Of a stretch of 64,000 nt of DNA, positions 35,639 through 46,649 are shown piece after piece. The translations under genes were made by a program, and so were the position numbers. The stretch spans positions 124,001 to 188,000 of the forward strand of contig NZ_QAOW01000007.1 of NCBI RefSeq assembly GCF_003051005.1. The letters are read 5' to 3'. The notes under the pieces were generated by a model. It was not told the DNA's origin. It worked only from the letters and a program-made list of their open reading frames with translations, and did not search any database. Each line of letters opens with the position of its first letter. Position 1 is the stretch's first letter. Source of the stretch: Rhodococcus sp. OK519. GTDB taxonomy: Bacteria > Actinomycetota > Actinomycetes > Mycobacteriales > Mycobacteriaceae.

Positions 35639-36289
35639 TTACCGCGGGCGCGGCACCGATGCGTCGATGAACAGTCCCTCCACCGACACGCACACCTCAC
35701 CGGCGGCGTTCTTGATGTCGCCGACGGTGTGAATCTTGCGGCCCTCCACCGATTCCTGCTTGCCGGTGATGGTCAGCTCTTCGAACAGCGGCGTCGGACG
35801 GCGGTATCGCACGTTGAGCTGCGCGGTCATGCCGGCCTGGCCGCCCCACGCGTTCGCGACACCGAGCACGTGATCGAGGAGCAGCGCCGAGACGCCGCCG
35901 TGCACGCACCCGGGAGGGCCCTGGTACGGCAGATTCAGCGTGACGACGCCCTGCACCGAACCGTCTCCGAGGCCCCGGAGGACGAGTGGCGGCGCGATTG
36001 CGTTCTCCGGTCCGGTGATGGGGTCGTGCCGGGTGACGCCCTCACCGCTCCACATGTCGATCATGCGCTCGGCGACCTCGGGAGCGTGCTCCTCGAGATG
36101 ATCGGCGATGCTGTTCAACTCCTCCGCGACGCGGTCGAGATTCGCGTTGTCGCGATCGGTGCGCAGCATCGCGTCGATCACGCGTCGCGCCGCGGCGGTC
36201 GCGCGATCGACCGGCGCATCCTGCGGCGCCGACGTCAGCACGGTCCCGTGCGGATGGGTGTGCGTGGTGGGGTGGTCCCCGGTCTTCAC
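35639..36289 (-). CDS. PaaI-type hotdog acyl-CoA thioesterase
   Basis: 216 residues. The C-terminal half is a single hotdog with GPPGCVHGGVSALLLDHVLG, the HGG motif of PaaI-type thioesterases, then MTAQLNVRYRRPTPL. An N-terminal helical stretch of about 80 residues precedes it. GTG 36289 overlaps the MaoC stop (GTGA). It would release CoA from steroid or propionyl-type intermediates, possibly to relieve CoA trapping. It is the last gene of the side-chain operon. Confidence 0.85.
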   Translation of the reverse strand: MKTGDHPTTHTHPHGTVLTSAPQDAPVDRATAAARRVIDAMLRTDRDNANLDRVAEELNSIADHLEEHAPEVAERMIDMWSGEGVTRHDPITGPENAIAPPLVLRGLGDGSVQGVVTLNLPYQGPPGCVHGGVSALLLDHVLGVANAWGGQAGMTAQLNVRYRRPTPLFEELTITGKQESVEGRKIHTVGDIKNAAGEVCVSVEGLFIDASVPRPR

Positions 36290-37158
36290 GAGCGAACCTC
36301 CATGGTGGCGTGAGTCAGTACCGGCTGGCCGTCGCGCTCGGGGCACGTCGCGAGCAGGGTGAGCTGGTCTCCGTCCTGCCAGACGGACGTCTCGATGGTC
36401 TCGCCCGGGTAGATCGAGCCTGCGAAACGGACCGAGAAGTTCTGCACGCGTGCGGGATCGCCGCCGAGCACGCCGTCGACGACGGCCTTGCAGACGACGC
36501 CGTACGACGCGAGCCCGTGCAGGATCGGACGGTCGAAGCCGGCCATCTTCGCGAACGCCGGATCGGCGTGCAGCGGGTTCATGTCGGCGCTGAGCCGGTA
36601 GACGAGTGCCTGCTGCGTGCTGGTCGGCGAGACGAGGACCTTGTCGGCCTCGCGCTCGGGCACCGAACTGGTGACCTCCGGTCCGGCGTCGCCGCCGAAG
36701 CCACCTTCACCGCGTGCCCAGATCTGCATGCCCGTGGTCCACAACGGGTTTCCGCCCTGGTCCGTCGCGGACTGCTCGAGCACGATGACCGCGGCCTTGC
36801 CCTTGTCCCACACGTCGGCGACGCGCGAGGAGATCCGCGCGGAACCGGTGGTCGGGATCGGCGCGTGCAGCGTCAGCGACTGGCCGCCGTGCAGGATCTT
36901 GCGCAGGTCGATGTCGATGCCGGGCATGTTCATCCCGGCCGGCTTCAACGTGCCGGCAGAGACACCCTGGCCCGCGACCATCGCGAACGTCGGCAGGACC
37001 CGCAGGCCCTTCTCGTACACCCAGCCGAGCTCTGCGGGGTCGAGCGAGTTCACACCCGCGCCGAGGCCCAGGTGGTACAGCAGGACGTCGCGCTCGGTCC
37101 AGTTGGCTTCACGCACAGTCGGTTCGGCCGACAGCGCGGTGTTCACATCGATGGGCAT
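36286..37158 (-). CDS. MaoC-family enoyl-CoA hydratase (Rv3538/ChsH3-like)
   Basis: 290 residues with two hotdog halves. The canonical hydratase-2 motif is YRLSADMNPLHADPAFA (Asp and His present), and HGLASYGVVCKAV follows. The N-terminal half shows LGLGAGVNSLDPAEL and GLRVLPTFAMV. It is close to the steroid hydratase group that acts on C26-C24 enoyl-CoAs. ATG 37158 has AAGGAG upstream and overlaps the thiolase stop by one base. The paralogue at 20169 probably acts on a different chain length. Confidence 0.9.
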   Translation of the reverse strand: MPIDVNTALSAEPTVREANWTERDVLLYHLGLGAGVNSLDPAELGWVYEKGLRVLPTFAMVAGQGVSAGTLKPAGMNMPGIDIDLRKILHGGQSLTLHAPIPTTGSARISSRVADVWDKGKAAVIVLEQSATDQGGNPLWTTGMQIWARGEGGFGGDAGPEVTSSVPEREADKVLVSPTSTQQALVYRLSADMNPLHADPAFAKMAGFDRPILHGLASYGVVCKAVVDGVLGGDPARVQNFSVRFAGSIYPGETIETSVWQDGDQLTLLATCPERDGQPVLTHATMEVRS

Positions 37159-38366
37159 TACGACTCCTTGGAGATGGTCCCGGCCTGGTACAGCGTGACG
37201 ACACACGCGCCACCGAGACCGAGGTTGTGCTGCAGACCCACACGGGCGCCGTCGACCTGACGGGCGTCGGCCTTGCCGCGCAGCTGCCAGGTCAGCTCGG
37301 CGCACTGCGCCAGGCCGGTGGCGCCGAGTGGATGACCCTTCGAGATGAGGCCGCCGGACGGGTTGACGACCCACTTGCCGCCGTAGGTGGTGCCGCCGGA
37401 CTCGACGAGCTTGCCGCCCTCGCCCGGCTCACACAGGCCCAGGCCCTCGTAGGTGATGATCTCGTTGATCGCGAAGCAGTCGTGCAACTCGATGACGTCG
37501 ACGTCGTCGACCGTGAGGCCCGACTCGGCGAACACCTGCGCGGCTGCGGCCTTCGTCATGGGCGCACCGACGACGTCGATCATCGACCTGTCGGCGAACG
37601 CTTCCGCGGTGTCGGTCGTGAGGGCCTGCGCGACGATCTCGATCGCCTGGTCCTCGAGGCCGTGCTCGCGCACGAAACGCTCGCTGACGACGACCGCGGC
37701 GCCCGCGCCGTCGGACGTGGGTGAGCACTGCGAACGCGTGAGCGGCGCATGGATCATCTTGTCGTCCAACACCTGCGCCAGCGTGTACTCGTCACGGAAC
37801 TGCGCGTACGGGTTGTTGACCGAATGCTTGTGGTTCTTGACCGCGACGGACGCGATCTGCTCGGCGGTGGTGCCGTAGCGCTCCATGTGCTCGAGCGCGG
37901 CGTTGCCGAACAGCTGTGCCGTCATGGGACCGCGGCCCCACTCGTGCTTGGCAGTCATGACCTTCAGGTGGTCGTCGAGCGTGGTGACCTTCGGCATCTC
38001 ACCGGAACCGGTGAGCGCGTTCTTGGTCATCTTCTCGAAGCCGACGGCGAGGGCGACGTCGACGATGCCGCCCTGCACCCACTCGCGCGCCATCATGAGC
38101 GCCGACGAGCCGGTGGCGCAGTTGTTGTTGACGTTGATGATCGGGATGCCGGTCAGGCCCGTCTCGTACAGCGCGCGCTGGCCGGCGGCCGACGGCTGGA
38201 AGACGTACCCGACCGCAGCGCGCTGCACCTGGTCGTACGAGATGCCGGCGTCGGCGAGGGCGGTGCCCACGGCCTCGGACACCATGTCCGGGTACTCCCA
38301 GTCACGGGACTCGATCTTCTCGAACTTGGTCATGCCCACGCCGATGACGAACGTGCGATTACTCAT
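37158..38366 (-). CDS. SCP-x/Ltp1-type thiolase
   Basis: 402 residues. It has the thiolase fold of sterol-carrier-protein-x enzymes. The active Cys lies in [25 protein letters not shown] follows, and the His lies in [32 protein letters not shown] and VVNPSGGLI match Rv2790c (Ltp1). Members cleave branched 3-keto-CoA such as 24-keto-steroyl-CoA to a C22 CoA and propionyl-CoA. It lies 12 bases after FadE34. With FadE34 and MaoC it gives a complete beta-oxidation round. Confidence 0.9.
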   Translation of the reverse strand: MSNRTFVIGVGMTKFEKIESRDWEYPDMVSEAVGTALADAGISYDQVQRAAVGYVFQPSAAGQRALYETGLTGIPIINVNNNCATGSSALMMAREWVQGGIVDVALAVGFEKMTKNALTGSGEMPKVTTLDDHLKVMTAKHEWGRGPMTAQLFGNAALEHMERYGTTAEQIASVAVKNHKHSVNNPYAQFRDEYTLAQVLDDKMIHAPLTRSQCSPTSDGAGAAVVVSERFVREHGLEDQAIEIVAQALTTDTAEAFADRSMIDVVGAPMTKAAAAQVFAESGLTVDDVDVIELHDCFAINEIITYEGLGLCEPGEGGKLVESGGTTYGGKWVVNPSGGLISKGHPLGATGLAQCAELTWQLRGKADARQVDGARVGLQHNLGLGGACVVTLYQAGTISKES

Positions 38367-38378
38367 GCCTTGTCGAAC

Positions 38379-40583
38379 TCACTTTCCGGGTTCGGGATCG
38401 CGCGGCAGACCAAGGATCCGCTCGCCGATGATGTTGAGCTGCACATTGGTGGTACCACCTGCGATCGACATGCACTGCGAGTTGAGGAACATTTGTGTCG
38501 CGGAACGACGATGCTGCTCGCCGAGCAGGGCGTTCGGGCCGGCCCAGTCCATCGCGACCTCCCACACCTGCTGGATGTGTTCGACGCCCAGCAGTTTCGC
38601 GATCGACGACTCCGCGCCGGGCTGCGCGCCGGTGAGCGAACGCAGCGTCGTGCGCAGGCCCATCAGCCCGCCGGACTGCGCGTCGCACAGCACCTTGCCC
38701 AGAACGGTCATTTGTTCGGCGTCGAGGCCACCGGGGATCTCGGCCGCGAGGTCGAGCAGCGCCTCGCCACCCGAGCCGAGAGACGAGTCGTGCGACAGCG
38801 AGACGCGCTCGTTGGCGAGGGTGGTGCGGGCCAGCTTCCAGCCGTCGCCGGGCTCGCCGACCAGGCACTCGTCGGGGACGAAGACGTCGTCGAGGAACAC
38901 CTCGTTGAACAGCGCCTCGCCGGTGATCTCACGCAGCGGACGGATGTCGAGGCCGCTGTTCTTGATGTCGATCAGGAAGTACGACAGGCCCTTGTGCTTG
39001 GGGGCGTCGGCGTCGGTGCGGGCCAGGCAGATGCCCCAGTCCGCCTCGCGGGCCATCGACGTCCACACCTTCTGCCCGTTGAGCTTCCAGCCGCCGTCGA
39101 CCTTGGTGGCCTTGGTGGACAGGCCGGCCAGGTCGGAACCCGCGCCGGGCTCCGAGAACAGCTGGCACCACACGACGTCACCGCGCAGCGACTGCGGGAC
39201 GAACCGCTCGATCTGCTCGGCGTTGCCGTGCGCGATCAGCGTGGGGATCACCCAGTTGCCGATGATCATGTCGTGCGGCGTGAGCGCGCTGCCGCGAAGC
39301 TCCTCCGCGATCACGAGCTGGGTGACGGCGTCCGCGCTCTTGCCCCACGGTGCGGGCAGGTGCGGCGAGGTGTAGCCCTTCTCCGCCAGGTACGCCTTCT
39401 GCTCGGCGCCCTCGAGCACCTTCGCGGGCTCGAGCTCGGCGCGCACGTCGGCGCGGATCTGCTCCGCCTCGGGCGGCAGATCGATGCTCAGCACTCGGCG
39501 GGCGCCCTCGATCGTCAGCTGCGCGACACGACGCTTCCACGAAGCGGTGGAGCCCAGCAGGATTCGCAGCGACTGCGCGCGGCGCATGTACAGGTGCGCG
39601 TCGTGCTCCCAGGTGAAGCCGATGCCGCCGAGGACCTGGATGCAGTCCTTGGTGACCTGGAAGGCCGACTCGAGCGCCACCGCACCGGCGACCGCAGCGG
39701 CCAAGGACGCCTCGGAGGCGCTGACGTCGTCGCCCAACGCGCGGGCGGCGTCCCACGCGGTGACGCGGGCCTGCTCGGTGAGGCTGAACATGCGGGCGGC
39801 CTTGTGCTTGACGCCCTGGAACTGCCCGATGACCCGGCCGAACTGCTGACGAACCCGGGCGTAGTCGGCGGCGGTGGTGGTCGCCCAGTCCGCCAGACCC
39901 GCCGCCTCCGCCGCGAACAGCGTCGCCGCAATGTCGAGGACGCGCTGCGAATCCAGCTCCAGCACATCACCGTCGGCCAGCTCGACGCCGTCGACGACGA
40001 CCTCGGCGTTGCGGCGCACCACGTCGTGGCTGGGCAGCTCGGTGACGTCGAGGCGGTCACGCTCGACCACGACGAACGAGAGATTGCCATCGGCAGCGTC
40101 GGTGTCCTCTTCGGAGGCGGCGAGCAGGAACACGTCGCCCACCTGGCCGCCGAGGATGAAGCTCGACGTGCCCGACAGCGTGACCTTGCCGCCGTCCCGG
40201 ACCAGCTTCAGCCCGCCGGGCTGCAGCGCGACCGCGCCGAACAGGGTGCCGTCGGCCAGGCCCTCGAGCTCGGCCGTGCGGCCGGCCTCGTTGAGAACCG
40301 CCGAGACCACCGCGGTCGGCAGAAACGGTCCGGGGACCATCGACCGGCCGAGCTCCTCGGTGACGATCGCGAGTTCGACCAGGCCGTAGCCGGCGCCGCC
40401 GACCTCCTCCGGCAGGTGCAGGCCCAGCATGCCCAGCTCGGCGAGCGAGCCCCAGTACGCGGGGCGCGTCTCGGCCTTGGCCTCGACCGCTTCCCGGATC
40501 ACGGTCGGCGTCGCGTGACGCGCCGCCCAGCCACGCACGGAATCGCGGAGTTCGCGGTCTTCGTCACTCAGTCCAATGGTCAT
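38379..40583 (-). CDS. fadE34: FadE34/ChsE3-like fused double acyl-CoA dehydrogenase
   Basis: 734 residues, twice the usual length, with two dehydrogenase halves (about 1-370 and 380-734). The second half has the FAD/substrate motif CQLFSEPGAGSDLAGLST and ends with SIAGGTTNVQLNIIGERILGLPRD. The first half has FGRVIGQFQGVKHKAA and QVLGGIGFTWEHDAHLY. This matches Rv3573c (FadE34), which desaturates C24 steroid CoA such as bile-acid-type side chains. A CGAGGATT site precedes ATG 40583. Second gene of its operon. Confidence 0.92.
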   Translation of the reverse strand: MTIGLSDEDRELRDSVRGWAARHATPTVIREAVEAKAETRPAYWGSLAELGMLGLHLPEEVGGAGYGLVELAIVTEELGRSMVPGPFLPTAVVSAVLNEAGRTAELEGLADGTLFGAVALQPGGLKLVRDGGKVTLSGTSSFILGGQVGDVFLLAASEEDTDAADGNLSFVVVERDRLDVTELPSHDVVRRNAEVVVDGVELADGDVLELDSQRVLDIAATLFAAEAAGLADWATTTAADYARVRQQFGRVIGQFQGVKHKAARMFSLTEQARVTAWDAARALGDDVSASEASLAAAVAGAVALESAFQVTKDCIQVLGGIGFTWEHDAHLYMRRAQSLRILLGSTASWKRRVAQLTIEGARRVLSIDLPPEAEQIRADVRAELEPAKVLEGAEQKAYLAEKGYTSPHLPAPWGKSADAVTQLVIAEELRGSALTPHDMIIGNWVIPTLIAHGNAEQIERFVPQSLRGDVVWCQLFSEPGAGSDLAGLSTKATKVDGGWKLNGQKVWTSMAREADWGICLARTDADAPKHKGLSYFLIDIKNSGLDIRPLREITGEALFNEVFLDDVFVPDECLVGEPGDGWKLARTTLANERVSLSHDSSLGSGGEALLDLAAEIPGGLDAEQMTVLGKVLCDAQSGGLMGLRTTLRSLTGAQPGAESSIAKLLGVEHIQQVWEVAMDWAGPNALLGEQHRRSATQMFLNSQCMSIAGGTTNVQLNIIGERILGLPRDPEPGK

Positions 40584-40625
40584 CGAATAATCCTCGGAAG
40601 TAGATGCGGCTCTGGGGAATCAGGG

Positions 40626-41954
<1,329 letters not shown>

Positions 41955-42080
41955 TCAGTTCAAAGAGTCAGCGGATTACGCCATGTCGCCCGGGCCCGGT
42001 GCCACACCCCCGGCACGCGCTCCGCGAACGACTCCGGCCCCGCGAGATGCTCGCGAGGCCGGAAATAGAATTCATTTCAG

Positions 42081-42719
42081 TTATGCCATCCCGGCAACAG
42101 GAGGCAACTGTGCGTTCGACAGGTCCGCCAGCAGCAACCTGCACGCCGTACGGAGGTCCGCCTCGGCGTCCGGAACCGAGATCCGCCCGTTGAGGCACGA
42201 CTGGATGATCCCGAACCACGCCGAGACCAGTAAACGGACGAGGATCGAATCGTTCTCCGTGACCTGATCCAGCCCGGCCGCGGCGAACAGCACGTCCCGG
42301 AACTGGCGATCCACCCGCGCGACGTCGGGGATCGTCGTGACCTTGGCCGTGCTCGTCGACTGGATCATCGCGTTCGCCAGCAGCGGTTGCCGCAGCAGCG
42401 CCCGCGTGGCGCGCAACAGGGTCTCGAAGATCTCGTCCTGCGGCGTCTCCGCCGGCTGCGTCCGCCGCGCGAAACCCTCGCCCATCTGGTCGATCTGGTC
42501 GACCATCACCGCGACGAACAGGTGCGTCTTCGATGGAAAGTAGCGGTAGAGGGTGCCGATCGCGACGCCCGCGAGCTTCGCAACCTCGTGCATCTGGACG
42601 CGCTCGAGGTCCTTCTCGGCGCCCAACTGGGCGGCAGCGTCGAGCATGCGGGTGAACCGCGCGCGCTGCTCCGCCGAACTCGGCTCGGCTGCGTCTCGTG
42701 CCTCGGCCACTCTCGGCAC
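42081..42719 (-). CDS. TetR-family regulator, KstR-like
   Basis: About 212 residues. The N-terminal helix-turn-helix LERVQMHEVAKLAGVAIGTL ends YRYFPSKTHLFVAVM, close to KstR (VQMRAVADRADVAVGTLYRYFPSK). KstR represses cholesterol genes and is released by steroid CoA ligands. The start is probably GTG 42719 with GGGGG 7-8 bases upstream; ATG 42746 is an alternative. It lies next to the FadA5 operon, facing the same way. The similar recognition helix and the KstR-like boxes in the window make it the best candidate regulator of the side-chain genes; this is inference. Confidence 0.82.
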   Translation of the reverse strand: MPRVAEARDAAEPSSAEQRARFTRMLDAAAQLGAEKDLERVQMHEVAKLAGVAIGTLYRYFPSKTHLFVAVMVDQIDQMGEGFARRTQPAETPQDEIFETLLRATRALLRQPLLANAMIQSTSTAKVTTIPDVARVDRQFRDVLFAAAGLDQVTENDSILVRLLVSAWFGIIQSCLNGRISVPDAEADLRTACRLLLADLSNAQLPPVAGMA

Positions 42720-42941
42720 CGTCGACCCCCTACTCGTCCTCTGCATCGAAACCGTGCACCGCGGGGCGCCGTGCACACTGGAATGCTCCCAGCCGACACC
42801 TCCCGGCCGCAGCACTTCCGTTCAGTGGGAGTTGCGTTGTCCGGCGCAGGTACCTGCAATTGAGTTCATATCGAACCCGAAATCGATGCCGGACACAACC
42901 ATGCAGGCCCGGACAACCCGGTGTGCGGGACAGGTCGAGGA

Positions 42942-44108
42942 TCAGACCAAGTTGTCTTCGACCGGCAGACCGAACGCGCCGCGGCCGTACATCGCGAGGG
43001 CGCGGGCGGCGTCGTTGGCGACGTGCACACTGCCCGCGTGCGCGTCTCGCCACGCACGTTCGATGGGGTTGCCGCGGTTGAGCGAGTTGCCACCGGCGGT
43101 CTTGAACAGCACGTCGATGGCATCGATGGCCCGCTCGGTGCCGCGCACCTGATCACGCCGCGCGCGCAATCTCATGCTCATCGGCAGCGGCTGCCCGGCC
43201 TCGGCCAGCTCCAGCAACTCGCGGATGTTGCGATCCATCTGCAGGATCGCCGCGTCGATCTCGGACGACGCCCGCGCCACCGCGATCTGCGCGGACTGGT
43301 CCTCCGCGAAACGTCCGCCACCGAGACTGAGTCGGACGCGGTCGCGCATCGACGTCAGATAGGTCTCGTAACACCCCGCGACGGTGCCGATCACCGGCGC
43401 CGCGACGGTGCTCGTGAAGATTGCGGCGAACGGCAGCTTGAACAGCGGCGCGGGGTTCACCTTGTGCCCCGGCGCGCGCAGTTGCGCGACCTCGTAGTTA
43501 CGAATCGTCCGGTACTCGGGCACGAACGCCCGCTCCACGGTGATCTCGTTGCTCGCGGTCCCGCGAAGGCCGACCACGTCCCAGACGTCCTTGATCCGGT
43601 AGTCGGTGCGCGGCACCACCACGGTCATGAAGTCCACCGGCCGCCCCTCGGCCCCCACCACGAGACCGCCCAGCAACGCCCACGATGCGTGGTCACAGCC
43701 CGAGGAGAACCGCCAGCTACCCGACAGTTCGTAGCCGCCGTCCACCGGAACCAGTTCCCCCACAGGCGCATACGCCGACGAGACGAGCGTCGTGCTGTCC
43801 TGCCCCCACACCTCGTCTTGGACCTTGACGTCGAACAGTCCCAGATGCCACGGGTGCACCCCCAGCACCGACGTGACCCACCCGGTGGAGCCGCACACAC
43901 CCGAGATCGCGCGAACCACCTCGTAGAAATCGACCGGGTTGGACTCGTACCCGCCGTACCGCGCGGGCTGCAACATCCGGAAGACGCCGGCCGCCGTCAG
44001 ATCCCGGATCGTCTGGTCGGACACGCGACGGGAGTCGTCGACGGTCTGCGCGCGCTCGGCGATGGCAGGTAACAGTTCGCGAACCGAACACAGGACGTCG
44101 TTGGGCAT
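42942..44108 (-). CDS. HsaA-like flavin-dependent monooxygenase (paralogue)
   Basis: 388 residues of acyl-CoA-dehydrogenase fold used for FMNH2/FADH2-dependent hydroxylation. Blocks are AAGVFRMLQPARYGGYES, GSTGWVTSVLGVHPWHLGLF, WRFSSGCDHASWALLGG, and VVGLRGTASNEITVERAFVP. It aligns along its length with HsaA at 53558. It has no reductase gene of its own and could borrow HsaB. GGAGG lies 9 bases before ATG 44108. It is divergent from kshA with an IclR-type operator midway. It may hydroxylate a modified steroid ring or a different phenol. Confidence 0.85.
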   Translation of the reverse strand: MPNDVLCSVRELLPAIAERAQTVDDSRRVSDQTIRDLTAAGVFRMLQPARYGGYESNPVDFYEVVRAISGVCGSTGWVTSVLGVHPWHLGLFDVKVQDEVWGQDSTTLVSSAYAPVGELVPVDGGYELSGSWRFSSGCDHASWALLGGLVVGAEGRPVDFMTVVVPRTDYRIKDVWDVVGLRGTASNEITVERAFVPEYRTIRNYEVAQLRAPGHKVNPAPLFKLPFAAIFTSTVAAPVIGTVAGCYETYLTSMRDRVRLSLGGGRFAEDQSAQIAVARASSEIDAAILQMDRNIRELLELAEAGQPLPMSMRLRARRDQVRGTERAIDAIDVLFKTAGGNSLNRGNPIERAWRDAHAGSVHVANDAARALAMYGRGAFGLPVEDNLV

Positions 44109-44416
44109 GTGGGTGATCCTCCACGACCCCGACCGGGGTCACATGTAGGGACAGGGGGGTACCCGCATGGTAGGTCGAGGTGGCGGCGGGCCGCGGGCCG
44201 GGCATCGACTCGGCCGACCGACGGGGCGTGCGCAACGCTCTCGCGGGACGGTCCCGCCCAGTGGGACTACCGAAATCCGGGTGATAGGTGTCACCTAGCG
44301 TGGCCCTCGACGCCACGACTGTGCATCCTGCACATGGGATGCTCGCCAGCGGCAAGCGCTCGACTTTCGCGGCGCGTCCGAACTCGAAAACTGCTTTCCC
44401 TGAAAGGACGGACGAA
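44109..44416. promoter_or_regulatory. Divergent kshA/HsaA-paralogue promoter with IclR-type operator
   Basis: No gene is seen in these 308 bases. GTCCCGCCCAGTGGGAC at 44251-44267, read on the minus strand as GTCCCACTGGGCGGGAC, matches 15 of 17 positions of the operator found before hsaA and the IclR gene at 58628. It overlaps a second perfect repeat, GCGGGACGGTCCCGC (44243-44257). It is 142 bases from one start and 150 from the other. AGGTGTCACCT is a further small palindrome at about 44287-44297. Confidence 0.65.
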
Positions 44417-45574
44417 GTGACGCTCAATCAGTCCGATGAAACCGAAGTCCGCGAGATCGTCGCAGGTAACGCCCCCACCCGTTTCGCTCGTGGTTGGCAC
44501 TGCCTCGGCCTGTCCGAGACCTTCAAGGACGGCAAGCCGCATTCGGTCCACGCCTTCGGCACCAAGCTGGTTGCGTTCGCCGACAGCAAGGGCGACATCC
44601 AGGTCCTCGACGCCTACTGCCGCCACATGGGTGGCGACCTCAGCCAGGGCGAGATCAAGGGCGACTCGGTGGCGTGCCCGTTCCACGACTGGCGCTGGAA
44701 CGGCAAGGGCCGTTGCACCGACATTCCCTACGCCCGCCGCGTTCCCCCGGTCGCCAAGACTCGCGCATGGCCGACCCTGGACCAGGACGGCATGCTCTTC
44801 ATCTGGCACGACCCCGAGGGCAAGGCTCCGTCCGACGAGGACATGTACATCCCCCGCATCGAGGGTGCGCTGAGCGACGAGTGGACCGAGTGGGTCTGGT
44901 ACACCACCGAGGTCGACACGAACTGCCGCGAGATCGTCGACAACATCGTCGACATGGCGCACTTCTTCTACGTGCACTACTCGTTCCCCACGTTCTTCAA
45001 GAACGTGTTCGAGGGCCCGGTCGCCAGCCAGTTCATGCGCGGCGAGGCCCGCACCGACATGCGTCCGCACGCAGCCGGCGTCCCGAAGATGCTCGGCAGC
45101 CGCTCCGACGCGTCGTACTTCGGTCCGTCGTTCATGATCGACGACCTGGCCTACGAGTACGAGGGCTACGACGTCGAGTCGATCCTCATCAACTGCCACT
45201 ACCCGGTGAGCCCCGACAAGTTCGTGCTCATGTACGGCATGATCGTCAAGAAGTCGCCGGCTCTCGGTGACAACGCGCTCGCGACGGCACAGAAGTTCGG
45301 CGAGTTCATCGCCAAGGGCTTCGAGCAGGACATCGCGATCTGGAAGAACAAGACCCGGATCGAGAACCCGCTGCTGTGCGAGGAGGACGGCCCGGTCTAC
45401 CAGCTGCGTCGCTGGTACGAGCAGTTCTACGTCGACCGCTCCGACGTCACCTCGGAGATGACCGACCGCTTCGAGCACGAGATGGACACCACCAAGGCCG
45501 TCGCATCGTGGCGTCTCGTGGTCGAGGACAACCTCGAGCAGAAGGCGCGTGAGAATGCAGCCGCTGGAGTGTGA
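44417..45574 (+). CDS. kshA: 3-ketosteroid 9-alpha-hydroxylase, oxygenase component (KshA)
   Basis: 385-residue Rieske oxygenase, the usual KshA length. The [2Fe-2S] ligands are Cys68-His70 and Cys87-His90 (YCRHMGG, ACPFHDWRW). The mononuclear iron site is NIVDMAHFFYVHYSFP with His182 and His187. It hydroxylates C9 of a 3-ketosteroid; with KstD this breaks ring B. It needs a reductase (KshB), which is not in the window. GTG 44417 is 10 bases after AAAGGAC. A small CxxC protein overlaps its 3' end. Confidence 0.95.
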   Translation: MTLNQSDETEVREIVAGNAPTRFARGWHCLGLSETFKDGKPHSVHAFGTKLVAFADSKGDIQVLDAYCRHMGGDLSQGEIKGDSVACPFHDWRWNGKGRCTDIPYARRVPPVAKTRAWPTLDQDGMLFIWHDPEGKAPSDEDMYIPRIEGALSDEWTEWVWYTTEVDTNCREIVDNIVDMAHFFYVHYSFPTFFKNVFEGPVASQFMRGEARTDMRPHAAGVPKMLGSRSDASYFGPSFMIDDLAYEYEGYDVESILINCHYPVSPDKFVLMYGMIVKKSPALGDNALATAQKFGEFIAKGFEQDIAIWKNKTRIENPLLCEEDGPVYQLRRWYEQFYVDRSDVTSEMTDRFEHEMDTTKAVASWRLVVEDNLEQKARENAAAGV

Positions 45575-45818
45575 TCGCTGCGGGGCGTGTGTGCTCGTGC
45601 AGAAGCACAGCTGGGAGCACACCGCCGTCCAGTGGAGCGAGACGGCGCAGGAAGCGTGCGTCGAGATCCACGACTGGGTGGGCCGGGAAGGACGCCCCGG
45701 CGCCCCGGTGATGCGATGCGAGTCGCTGAGTGCGGCCATCCAGGTCGCCGCACTCGACGGCCGGCTCGCCATCACCAACGAGGAACCCGTCCCCACCCCG
45801 CAGCTCGCGGAACACTGA
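45555..45818 (+). CDS. Small CxxC protein coupled to KshA
   Basis: 87 residues. It begins MQPLECDRCGACVLVQKHSW, with a CDRCGAC cluster that could bind zinc or iron, then HTAVQWSETAQEACVEI and a longer C-terminal half with another Cys (VMRCESLSAAIQ). It overlaps the kshA stop by 20 bases and so is translationally coupled. It lacks the cysteine spacing of a normal ferredoxin. Maturation factor, accessory electron carrier or regulator are all possible. I do not recognise the family. Confidence 0.75.
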   Translation: MQPLECDRCGACVLVQKHSWEHTAVQWSETAQEACVEIHDWVGREGRPGAPVMRCESLSAAIQVAALDGRLAITNEEPVPTPQLAEH

Positions 45819-45846
45819 GCCCGCTCTGCCTAGGAGAGAAGCCGAC

Positions 45847-46638
45847 ATGATCGACACCAACCAGTACGGTCCGTGGGCCGTCATCGCCGGAGGCTCCGAA
45901 GGCGTCGGCGCAGCGTTTGCCGACGAGCTCAGCAAGGCGGGGCTCAACCTCGTGCTGATCGCCCGCAAGCCGGGTCCGCTCGAGGAGACCGCTGAGAAGG
46001 TCCGTGCCAACGGCACCGAGGTTCGCACGCTGTCGCTGGACCTGCTGGCCGACGACGCCCTGGACCAGATCCGCAAGGTGACCGACGACCTCGAGGTGGG
46101 CCTGCTCATCTTCAACGCCGGCGCCAACAGCTACGGCCACGAGTTCGTCACCGGCGATCTGGCCGGGTTCAACGGGGTCATCAACCTCAACATCACCAAG
46201 CAGCTCGAGCTGTCCCACCACTTCGGCGCGAAGATGAAGGACCGTGGCCGCGGCGGCATCATGCTGCTCGGCTCGCTGGCCGGCTACATGGGCTCCGAGC
46301 ACCAGAGCATCTACGCGTCCGCCAAGGCGTTCAGCCGCGTGTTCGCGGAGAGCCTGTGGCTCGAGCTCGAGCCGTTCAACGTCCACGTGGTGGAGCTGAT
46401 CCTGGGCGTCACCCGCACGCCCGCGATGGTGCGTGCCGGACTCAACTTCGACATCCCGGGCATGATCGTCCAGGAGGCCGAGGACGCGGCGCGTGAGGGT
46501 CTCGAGCACCTCACCGACGGCCCCGTGTGGGTTGCCGGCGGCAACTACGCGGCCGCCGAGAAGCGCAGTGGCTTCCCCCGCGACAAGATGGTCAAGGGTG
46601 CGGCCGAGGCGATGCGCAAGCTGCTGAACCGCTCGTAG
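45847..46638 (+). CDS. SDR-family oxidoreductase (kshA operon)
   Basis: 263 residues. GGSEGVGAAFADELSKAG replaces the classical TGxxxGIG; IFNAGANSYG, MLLGSLAGYMGSEHQS and YASAKAFSRVF give the catalytic Ser, Tyr and Lys. It is of the DltE/YqjQ-like SDR type with a long C-terminal extension ending MRKLLNRS. AGGAGAG precedes ATG 45847, 28 bases after the CxxC gene. It is the last gene of the kshA operon before a 22-bp hairpin. Confidence 0.87.
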   Translation: MIDTNQYGPWAVIAGGSEGVGAAFADELSKAGLNLVLIARKPGPLEETAEKVRANGTEVRTLSLDLLADDALDQIRKVTDDLEVGLLIFNAGANSYGHEFVTGDLAGFNGVINLNITKQLELSHHFGAKMKDRGRGGIMLLGSLAGYMGSEHQSIYASAKAFSRVFAESLWLELEPFNVHVVELILGVTRTPAMVRAGLNFDIPGMIVQEAEDAAREGLEHLTDGPVWVAGGNYAAAEKRSGFPRDKMVKGAAEAMRKLLNRS

Positions 46639-46649
46639 AATTCCAGACA

